Shown in pieces: positions 9,301-14,820 of a stretch of DNA of 16,128 nucleotides (positions are counted from its first letter, which is position 1; each line of letters opens with the position of its first letter). Below the pieces are notes generated by a model, which saw nothing but the letters and a program-made list of their open reading frames with translations, made no database searches and was not told the origin of the DNA. Source of the stretch: Bacteroidota bacterium (GTDB lineage Bacteria > Bacteroidota > Kryptoniia > Kryptoniales > JAKASW01); NCBI GenBank assembly GCA_021796055.1, contig JAJYOS010000037.1, positions 1-16,128 on the forward strand, given 5' to 3'. Both the position numbers and the translations under genes were made by a program.

Positions 9301-9899
9301 TCGTGGGATCGATGGTGGAAAGTCCTTTGAATGATGAAGTGAAATCTGATCTTGTGAAAGTTGTCGCGGAGAATGCCCGGAACGCCGTCGCCATGCTCCG
9401 CGAAATCGCCGGCGGGGGAAAAAGGTACGTCGAGCAGACGATTACCAGGAAATTCGGCTCGGACTTCTTAACAGGCACCCTCGATTTGCTAATGGAAGAC
9501 GATCGCGGCTTCCATATATATGATTACAAGACTAACCGTCTTGATAAGAAACAAGAAGGGATTTACGCCGGCTATGAGATACAAATGAAGTTGTACGCGT
9601 CGCTCTGTGCCAATCTGAAGGGGGGGCAAAGGGAGTTCGACGTGACTATCATTTTCACGCGGGAACCCGGGAAATATCTGCGGAAGGTTTATACAGCCGA
9701 AGAGCTATCGCGGTTCGAGGCGGAACTTGACGGGATGCTGGGGAACATAAAAGGAATGGAGACAAGGGACGGTGCGTTTCCTTCGGCTGATTCGCTCCCG
9801 ACGTTTTCGCCGCACTGCAGCGAGTGTGAATATTACACAGGGAGCGAGAATAAGAAGTGCCTCGTGAAGAGGAATGAAACGGCGGCTGTTCGAAAGTGA
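6300..9899 (+). CDS. UvrD/Rep superfamily 1 helicase with C-terminal Fe-S nuclease (AddA/RecB-like)
   Basis: A 1199-residue helicase-nuclease of the kind that resects double-strand breaks. Superfamily 1A motifs are complete: Q motif LTDQQ (4-8), Walker A ANAGSGKT (22-29, K28), motif Ia LTFTEKAA (52-59), Ib STIHSFC (from 101), Walker B LDEFQDTN with D376 and E377, motif III VGDPKQSIYRFR (D407), motif V MTVHAAKGLEF (761-771) and motif VI EISRLFYVACTR (823-834, R834). After about 930 comes a RecB-family PD-(D/E)XK nuclease: H977, GTLD with D1062, and D1075-Y-K1077. Four cysteines, C932 (in LCPTKFF), C1173, C1176 and C1187, are placed like the iron-sulfur staple of AddB and Cas4. DEFQDTN and the TVHAAKGLEF form resemble AddA. 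The start overlaps the exonuclease stop and has only a weak ribosome site, so it likely depends on coupled translation. No AddB or RecC partner is in view. Confidence 0.88.
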   Translation: MVGLTDQQGKALQLEKHISVTANAGSGKTRVLVERYVAAVRDGAGVGQILCLTFTEKAAFELRQKIGERINSEFASARKNGDPAAARLAEAKRTMLEANISTIHSFCSQLLREFPVEAGIDANYKVLEDFDASSLKEDACAGAVRDSLAEERTGTAVDGARSVHNLLIKVGYQRMLSLLVDLLDNREKIEHARVSGKRIVLDEDALREHWFKMARGVADVIQLNVTAKKGDLSQEISALKHAAADGSTSLSPVLIKLKATLEKILTKAGTPRKKEVVLEGGTKYAYDEALSILQTPYLELKDVSDESIVKDAEGYFKTLNTLVELYVKSESNYTQKKFLMGALDFDDLQILTLRLLSGKETVRKTLSSRFRHVMLDEFQDTNFLQFGIFLSLLEDFTSDARLFVVGDPKQSIYRFRNAQVEVSHSAEQRLSGMSDGLSLPLSESFRMNSDIARFVNNIFREVMKGNKVFEAAGFPSLNQTEYNALIARRPEGGSDPIEIFIMEKGGGQDEVSDDENGDADLMPGGTQAMFTAARIREMVDSKEKIRSVKLGEKERDILFSDIAVLLRTRAKLPLLEEAMTKYGIPYVVSAGIGFYSAQEIFDLTNYLTFLLDNNADISLLAVLRSPMFGISENELYATSLVGGGTLYERFLSFSDSESGGEEVRYAASVLREEIELAHRQTIPDIINRILERTGWLGAYSLSPTADQRIANLRKLLDIAREFEGRGFNSLFDFVERIKYLKDTAREGQAPVEEVVDAVKIMTVHAAKGLEFPVIFVPFCDATSRRGMSMIINDQVGILPFVGDEVPAAFSLYKRFEMMNERAEISRLFYVACTRAMDKLVLTTASKKSVRAINSFTDILAKSLDLSAAPAEGYFELDGQKIRAHSTIPNAVPPAQAQAAEPIRMGELFLDPVPADIDGEIYSATLLQTFRLCPTKFFLRYRLGMPTPDYGARMTEAGDALDEYNDAILSTVKGQLIHAVLEQVVSSGEAGDEAINTVAKKVVGSMVESPLNDEVKSDLVKVVAENARNAVAMLREIAGGGKRYVEQTITRKFGSDFLTGTLDLLMEDDRGFHIYDYKTNRLDKKQEGIYAGYEIQMKLYASLCANLKGGQREFDVTIIFTREPGKYLRKVYTAEELSRFEAELDGMLGNIKGMETRDGAFPSADSLPTFSPHCSECEYYTGSENKKCLVKRNETAAVRK

Positions 9900-9977
9900 G
9901 TAACAGGTGGTAGGGAAGGCGGTTAGCTGTCCCGCCGAATTTGATATACCGGCAGGTCTACGGTGACTCTGCCCCGA
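9900..9977. terminator. Short convergent gap with weak hairpins
   Basis: The helicase gene (plus) and the iron operon (minus) end toward each other here. GGCGG (9918-9922) and CCGCC (9932-9936) can pair over a 9-base loop, and GGCAG/CTGCC near 9953-9975 can pair over a longer loop. Neither has a T tract, so the gap may hold a shared terminator but the evidence is poor. Confidence 0.25.
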
Positions 9978-10079
9978 TTACTCGCAGCAACTCTTCTTTG
10001 ATTTCTTTCTTATGCTCTTCCAGATAATGGCGACCGCGCCGACGGCGAGCGAAGCCATGAATACAATTTCTCCTGTCAT
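9978..10079 (-). CDS. Tiny FeoB-associated membrane peptide with C-terminal Cys pair
   Basis: A 33-residue peptide starting MTGEIVFMASLAVGAVAIIW. The ATG at 10079 overlaps the feoB stop in an ATGA, the same junction type as feoA-feoB, which strongly suggests a real translated gene. It has one membrane segment (about 5-20), then a basic stretch IRKKSKKS and a terminal C-C-E. This layout (single helix, lysines, cysteines at the end) fits the FeoB-associated Cys-rich membrane proteins often found behind feoB; the number of cysteines is low for that group. Its role is not established; iron binding near the FeoB pore or a FeoC-like function is a guess. A longer open frame upstream (to 10205) lies wholly inside feoB and I do not use it. 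Confidence 0.7.
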   Translation of the reverse strand: MTGEIVFMASLAVGAVAIIWKSIRKKSKKSCCE

Positions 10080-12148
10080 ACCAAAATTCCTATGTGATAA
10101 ACCACGAACGCTACACCCCAGGCAATTACGAAGCTGTAAACCAAGAAAAGGTAAGCGAATTTCTTCCCGCCTTCGCGCGCCATCACCGCGACTGTCGCGA
10201 GGCATGAAGTGTACAACAACAGAAATATCATGAAGGAAAGAGCGGATGCCGGAGTGAAGCTCGATCTTATCACGTTGCGCAGCCCCTGGTCTCCTTCTTC
10301 GGTTTGCATCGACTGCAACCCTGGCGTGACGAGCGACTCGAAGGCGCTCTTTGTCGCTTCGCCGAGCTGCTTAACCTGGTTTTCCAGCTCGGGAATAAAA
10401 TGAAACTCGGTACTTTTCTTTTGAGCGTTTACCGAGTATATCGTTCCCATCGAACTCAGGACTATCTCCCTCGCCAGGAATGCCGGGATGAGCGAAGTTG
10501 AGATTCTCCAATCCTTGATACCGATCGGCGCGAGCACCGGCGTTATAGCCTTTCCGACATAGGCGGCGGCGCTGTCCGATTGACTCTTGAGATTTGGAGG
10601 AGTATTTAGAAGTATCCAAATCACGACGGATGCGGCAAAAATAACGGTTCCCGCCCTGTAAAGGAAGCTCTTCACCTGAACCCAGACTATCTGCAACACG
10701 GTTCTAAGTCTCGGGATGCGGTACGGCGGGAGTTCCATGACGAAATGCGAGAGCCTGCCGCGGTAGGCAGTCCTCCGGAGAATGAACGCGGTCAGCAGGC
10801 CGATCGCTATTCCCAGGAAATAGAGGCCGAATATTACCACAGCCGGGTGGGCGAAGAAGAGCACGGCGAAAAACGAGAAGACGACAAGCCGCGCGGGGCA
10901 ACTCATGAAGGGTATCATTGCCATCACGAGAAGTTTGTCGCGCTTGTTCTCCAGCGTTCTTGTGGCCATTACCGCGGGAACGTTACACCCGAATCCGAGG
11001 AGAAGCGGTATCATACCTTTGCCGTGAAGGCCAAGTTTGTGCATGAACCGGTCCATAATGAAGGCGATCCTCGGCATATAGCCGGACATCTCCAGGATGG
11101 CGAGTAGAAAGTAGATCATGCCGACAAGCGGCACGAACGTAATTACAAACCCGACGCCTCCTACTATTGCCTGCGAGAAAAACTCAGGGAGCCACTTTCC
11201 GGCGCCGATATTGGACAGAAGCGAAAGTACAAGCGGCGCGAAGAGGTTGGTTATCACGCCCTCCGTCCAATTCATGAATGGAGTGGAGAAGTCGAATGAA
11301 ATCTTGAACAGCATGAATATTACGAAGAGGAATATGAAGAACCCGATTATCGGATGGAGGGCGATCTTGTCTATCCTGTCTGTAATGTCCCTTGCCGTGT
11401 TCTTCTTTTTTTTGAAGACCTCATTATAGAAGCCGTGCGCAAATGCGTACCTCTCGTCTTTTATGACACTTTTGATGTCCTTCTTGAAAAAGTTTTCGAG
11501 CTTTTGTTTTTCCTGGTTCTCTCCGTTGCCTTCGGCCAGTCGTGCCAGAAGGGTTCGCTTATCGAGGGCGCCGTCATGACCGAGACTCTCTACGGCCGCG
11601 AGCGCTGACTCGACCTGCACGCTGTATGTGATCTCTTTCGGGGGTTTGGGGTTATCGGCGCACTCGATTATTGTGTCGAGCAGCTCCTGTACTCCGTCGC
11701 CGTTTCTGCCGTTCGTCTTCACGACACGCACGTCTAGCAGCGCGCTGGTCTGTTTACTGTCGACCTCAATGCCGATCCTCTTTGCCTCGTCGGACATATT
11801 GAGGGCGATTATCATGGGTATGCCGCACTCGAGGAGTTCCGTTGTCAGGAGAAGGTCACGCTCCGCGTTTGTCGTCTCGACGACATTGACGACGATATCC
11901 GGCTTTTCCTCCGAGATGAAGTTATATGCTATCCATTCGTCTTCAGAGATCGGTTCAAGTGTGTATATTCCAGGGAGGTCGATGAAATGTATGTCGTGAC
12001 CTTTATAGTTAAGAAATCCCTCTTTCTTCTCGACCGTCACGCCGGCCCAGTTGCCCACCTTCAGGTTCGTCTTCGCGGCATGGTTTAAAAGCGTCGTCTT
12101 TCCGACGTTAGGGTTTCCTGCGAGGGCGACCTTTATGCTCCTGCTCAT
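10076..12148 (-). CDS. feoB: FeoB, ferrous iron transporter
   Basis: Inner-membrane Fe(II) importer with a cytoplasmic G domain. The 690 residues start with G1 GNPNVGKT (11-18), G2 around GVTVEK (T38), G3 DLPG (57-60), G4 NMSD (117-120) and a G5 loop near 144-152 (KTNGRNGDG, an unusual form of the SAxxG loop). A helical spacer leads to the membrane domain from about 265, with the first gate GFGCNVPAVMATR (385-397, C388), FMSCPAR (C417) and a second gate near LLLYTSCLATVAVM. Length is normal and nothing is missing. The ATG overlaps the feoA stop as ATGA at 12145-12148, and the stop overlaps the next small gene the same way, so the three are translated as a chain. Expression is probably Fur-controlled, given the fur gene upstream in the same operon. 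Confidence 0.97.
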   Translation of the reverse strand: MSRSIKVALAGNPNVGKTTLLNHAAKTNLKVGNWAGVTVEKKEGFLNYKGHDIHFIDLPGIYTLEPISEDEWIAYNFISEEKPDIVVNVVETTNAERDLLLTTELLECGIPMIIALNMSDEAKRIGIEVDSKQTSALLDVRVVKTNGRNGDGVQELLDTIIECADNPKPPKEITYSVQVESALAAVESLGHDGALDKRTLLARLAEGNGENQEKQKLENFFKKDIKSVIKDERYAFAHGFYNEVFKKKKNTARDITDRIDKIALHPIIGFFIFLFVIFMLFKISFDFSTPFMNWTEGVITNLFAPLVLSLLSNIGAGKWLPEFFSQAIVGGVGFVITFVPLVGMIYFLLAILEMSGYMPRIAFIMDRFMHKLGLHGKGMIPLLLGFGCNVPAVMATRTLENKRDKLLVMAMIPFMSCPARLVVFSFFAVLFFAHPAVVIFGLYFLGIAIGLLTAFILRRTAYRGRLSHFVMELPPYRIPRLRTVLQIVWVQVKSFLYRAGTVIFAASVVIWILLNTPPNLKSQSDSAAAYVGKAITPVLAPIGIKDWRISTSLIPAFLAREIVLSSMGTIYSVNAQKKSTEFHFIPELENQVKQLGEATKSAFESLVTPGLQSMQTEEGDQGLRNVIRSSFTPASALSFMIFLLLYTSCLATVAVMAREGGKKFAYLFLVYSFVIAWGVAFVVYHIGILV

Positions 12149-12441
12149 TTTACCTCGATGTTCTTCGCGACATCCGAGGTTATCACAATCCTCGAATTGT
12201 TGGTCTTTACGAGAATCCCTCGCCCAAGCTTTTGCATGATCCTTATTTTCTTTCCGGGGCGGAGTCCCATCGCTTCGATCTTCTGAACTGTCTCATTCTG
12301 CTTGAGGAAGCCGACAATCTGAGCTGTGTCTCCGACTTTAAGTTCTTTCAAAGTCTTCTTTCCGTCGGATGGGCTGCCGGTCTCTTTTGCGGCAATTGTT
12401 TCGTCGTCAGTCTTTGAAAATATTTCTCTCAGGCTTACCAT
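12145..12441 (-). CDS. feoA: FeoA, ferrous iron transport accessory protein
   Basis: Small SH3-like cytoplasmic protein needed for FeoB function. The open frame extends further upstream inside fur, but only the part from the ATG at 12441 (98 residues) shows homology and avoids the overlap. The FeoA core begins near residue 30 with LKELKVGDTAQIVGF, then ETVQKIEAMGLRPGKKIRIM and a hydrophobic end, RIVITSDVAKNIEV. The first 30 residues, acidic and lysine-rich, are an extension beyond the usual 75-85 residue FeoA; a later start is possible, though no other in-frame ATG or ribosome site recommends one. The ribosome site before 12441 is weak, and fur ends 20 bases upstream, so reinitiation after fur is likely. 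Confidence 0.9.
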   Translation of the reverse strand: MVSLREIFSKTDDETIAAKETGSPSDGKKTLKELKVGDTAQIVGFLKQNETVQKIEAMGLRPGKKIRIMQKLGRGILVKTNNSRIVITSDVAKNIEVK

Positions 12442-12461
12442 TGTTAAGTGAAGTCTCTCTT

Positions 12462-12896
12462 TCAGTCGCCGTTCTTGCAATCGGGGCACAGCCCGAAGAT
12501 CTGGTGCGAATGGCTGATCAGCGTGAAGTTGAATTTCTTTGCCACGGCCTTTTGTCCCTGTTCGATTCCGTCGTCGACGAACTCGACTATCTTGCCGCAC
12601 TTGACGCAAACTAGATGATCGTGGTGAGAGCGGCCGAACGCTTTCTCGTATCTTGATCCATGATCTTTGAGCCGTGTCTTGAACACAAGCTCGCACTCTT
12701 CCAAGATATCGAGGGTGTTATAAACGGTCGCCCTCGAAACCTTGCTTCCCGTTTTTTTCAACGCGAGGAAAAGTTCGTCGGCATCGAAGTGGCCCGTTGT
12801 CGCCATGACCGCGTCGAGCACCTCGAACCGCTCCGGCGTCACACGGTAGTTCTCTTCCCGAAGATATTCTTCCAGATGTTGTTTAGCTGTTTCCAT
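12462..12896 (-). CDS. fur: Fur family ferric uptake regulator
   Basis: Metal-dependent dimeric DNA-binding repressor. The 144 residues have the winged-helix N-terminus (YRVTPERFEVLDAV, then SRATVYNTLDIL as recognition helix, about 54-65), the metal-site histidines HHDH (91-94), and two structural zinc pairs, C97-x2-C100 and C137-x2-C140. Against PerR, the position matching the peroxide-oxidised Asp104 is Glu here (E105 in KIVEF), and the D85 position is also Glu; KIVEFxDDxIE follows E. coli Fur closely. I therefore favour Fur over PerR. GAGG lies 6 bases before the ATG at 12896. It is encoded ahead of feoA-feoB in the same direction and 39 bases after a barrel-protein gene, so it probably regulates its own operon. 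Confidence 0.93.
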   Translation of the reverse strand: METAKQHLEEYLREENYRVTPERFEVLDAVMATTGHFDADELFLALKKTGSKVSRATVYNTLDILEECELVFKTRLKDHGSRYEKAFGRSHHDHLVCVKCGKIVEFVDDGIEQGQKAVAKKFNFTLISHSHQIFGLCPDCKNGD

Positions 12897-12935
12897 TCAC
12901 ATCCTCAAGCGATAATGCTCTTTATGTCTTTGCGC

Positions 12936-13667
12936 CTACAGGTCCATCACCATCTTCGTGCGGATATTCAATTTGTCGGCTCCGCCTGTGAGTCCGAAGG
13001 AGACTCCTGATGCGATTGAAAATCCGTCGATCGAGAAGGATAACGTCGGGCCAACTCCTGTTCCGCGCAGTTCCAGGCCGGGAAGCCTGTAGGAATCTGA
13101 AGCGGTGGAGAACATTTCAAATGCGCCGCTGAAGTTTTCTGTGAACCCAATACCGATTCCGCCGCTAAACTCCGGGTCCACCTCAGATTTGTTTCCAGGT
13201 TGAAATTCAAATCCACCGTTCGCGATAGTTGTGAGAGGTCCTAAAGTTCTCGAAAGTATTAGCTCCATTTCGATCCGGCTTGAAACTGACCTGCTCCATG
13301 TTCGGGAATACTCCAGTGAGAGCGCAGGGCTAATGGGGAATCCGTGGGGCGCCTCAAACCTGTAAAGACCTTCCGCACTGAAATGCCCTAAGGCAAGTTC
13401 GTTTTGACTGATGTCCTTCCCGATTGTCTGACTGGCGCCGAAGGAGAGGGAGCGGGTCGCGCTGTACCCAAGCTCAAATGTCTGATTCAGATAACGTTTG
13501 CCGCCACTTAAATCTGTCGAGTTGAAGTCTGTATAACTCTCTAAATCCCATTCACCTTCCTCGGCGTTTTCAAACTGGTCACTCCAGATGTAGGTCCCAT
13601 CTTGTGCGAATGTGGCCGAAGCGGGTATTAACCAGATGAGTAGAACCGACGCGGTAATGAACTTCAT
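12936..13667 (-). CDS. Putative outer-membrane beta-barrel protein heading the fur-feo operon
   Basis: I do not recognise a named family. The 243 residues begin with a clear signal peptide (MKFITASVLLIWLIPASATFA, cleavage probably before QDG). The rest is rich in alternating polar/hydrophobic strands, glycine, serine and aromatic residues, with repeated strand-like pieces such as QTFELGYSATRSLSFGA, LSLEYSRTW and GGIGIGFTENFSGAFEMF, as in transporter-like or OmpW-type barrels of 8-12 strands. There are no cysteines or plug domain, so it is not a TonB receptor. The gene lies 39 bases upstream of fur on the same strand with no terminator between, so it is likely co-transcribed with fur-feoAB. 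That context suggests a metal-linked porin or an iron-regulated surface protein, which is inference only. Confidence 0.75.
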   Translation of the reverse strand: MKFITASVLLIWLIPASATFAQDGTYIWSDQFENAEEGEWDLESYTDFNSTDLSGGKRYLNQTFELGYSATRSLSFGASQTIGKDISQNELALGHFSAEGLYRFEAPHGFPISPALSLEYSRTWSRSVSSRIEMELILSRTLGPLTTIANGGFEFQPGNKSEVDPEFSGGIGIGFTENFSGAFEMFSTASDSYRLPGLELRGTGVGPTLSFSIDGFSIASGVSFGLTGGADKLNIRTKMVMDL

Positions 13668-13733
13668 ATTTGGGATTCTGAATTAGGAAGACCGATTTTA
13701 TTTCTTGTTAATTTCGTTATTAAGACCATGTCT

Positions 13734-13762
13734 AAATTATGAAATGATTGCCAAATTGTCAA
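13734..13762 (-). promoter_or_regulatory. Candidate promoter of the barrel-fur-feoAB operon
   Basis: On the minus strand TTGACA (13757-13762) is followed by CATAAT at 15 bases (13736-13741) or TAATTT at 17 bases (13734-13739). It lies about 70 bases before the barrel ATG. It shares TTGACAAT with the suf promoter candidate. An imperfect AATCATT-T-CATAATT inverted pair (5 of 7 matches) covers the -10, where a repressor such as Fur could bind; the match to a Fur box is poor. Confidence 0.45.
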
Positions 13763-13866
13763 GACGGAGTCGAAAGAAATCATTCAACGGTCTGCGGAAA
13801 AAGCAGAGCGAAACAGTCCTGAAATCTGATGGTTTTCGCCCTTCAATTCCGTAAATTCTCTTACGT

Positions 13867-14766
13867 ATGAGCGAGAATGCCCTCAAGATTTTATCGCCTA
13901 AATTCATTTCTGAGCTTTCAAACATGGAATTGAGGGCTAGGCTAATTGTGGAGGGATTCCTGATAGGGATGCACCGGAGTCCTTACCACGGGTTCAGTGT
14001 TGAATTCGCGGAACACCGGCAGTATTTCCCCGGTGACGACGTCGGGAACATCGACTGGAAGGTTTACGGGAGAAGTGACAGGCTGTACATCAAGGAGTAC
14101 GAGGAAGAAACCAACCTGAAGGCGTACATCCTGATCGATGCGAGCAGCTCGATGGGATTCAAGAGAGACGGCAGTGTCAGCAAGCTTGACTATGCAGGCT
14201 ATCTCGCGGCGGGGCTGATCTATCTTATGATGAAGCAGCAGGACGCGACCGGTCTGGCGATATACGATGAGACGGTCAGAAAATTTTATGAACCGCATCT
14301 CACTTATTCGTACATGAAGCTCCTCTTCACGGAGCTGTCGGGTTTGGAACCGCAATCGAAGACATCCACCGTCAACGCTCTCTCCACTCTCGCCGAGAGG
14401 ATCAAGCGTCGCGGGCTGATCATAGTGATAAGCGATTTCCTCGACGACACAAAGAATGTCATCACGGCGCTCAAGCATTTCAGGCACAGGAAAAATGAAG
14501 TGATCGCGTTCCAGGTTCTCGATGACGCGGAGCTGAATCTTGATTTCCCGGCGGACGCGCTGTTCACGGACATGGAGACAGGGGAGCGAATTTCGACACA
14601 AGTTTCGGCCGTGCGAGCGGCATACAGGAAGAATGTCGAAAGGTTCGTGCACGATTTGAAGAGCAGATGCTTTGAGAACGATATCGATTACGCACTTCTC
14701 ACAACGACCACGTCATTCGACAGAGCGCTCACTGCTTATCTGACAAGACGAAAGAAGATGTTTTAA
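13867..14766 (+). CDS. DUF58 domain protein (VWA-like fold)
   Basis: The 299 residues match DUF58 from end to end: LRARLIVEGFL (22-32), HRSPYHGFSVEFAEHRQYFP (36-55), GDDVGNIDWKVYGRSDRLYI (56-75) and KEYEEETNL, followed by a von Willebrand A-like domain with the metal site DASSS (D91, S93, S95) and a later ISDFLDD (D190). Such proteins usually work with a MoxR-type AAA ATPase encoded next door, in metal insertion, folding or cell-envelope assembly; no MoxR gene lies in this window, since the upstream gene is divergent. A stop at 13852 in frame makes the ATG at 13867 the first possible start. No ribosome site precedes it, so a leaderless or unusual start is possible. It is followed after 54 bases by rmuC. 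Confidence 0.9.
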   Translation: MSENALKILSPKFISELSNMELRARLIVEGFLIGMHRSPYHGFSVEFAEHRQYFPGDDVGNIDWKVYGRSDRLYIKEYEEETNLKAYILIDASSSMGFKRDGSVSKLDYAGYLAAGLIYLMMKQQDATGLAIYDETVRKFYEPHLTYSYMKLLFTELSGLEPQSKTSTVNALSTLAERIKRRGLIIVISDFLDDTKNVITALKHFRHRKNEVIAFQVLDDAELNLDFPADALFTDMETGERISTQVSAVRAAYRKNVERFVHDLKSRCFENDIDYALLTTTTSFDRALTAYLTRRKKMF

Positions 14767-14820
14767 GCGCGGTCCGGCGGGATCCGGATCTTACGATTTT
14801 ACAGGGTTGAAGGAGAAACA

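Noticed and set aside
6300..9899. Reading the exonuclease/helicase pair as an anti-phage defence system
   Set aside because: Motifs fit housekeeping break repair, and no defence genes, integrase, transposon or composition shift surround the pair.
12442..12696. N-terminal extension of feoA to a start at 12696
   Set aside because: It would overlap fur by more than 200 bases and translates to Arg-rich sequence unlike FeoA.
12462..12896. Calling the regulator PerR
   Set aside because: Glu replaces the oxidation-sensitive Asp104 position of PerR, and the feo context fits Fur.
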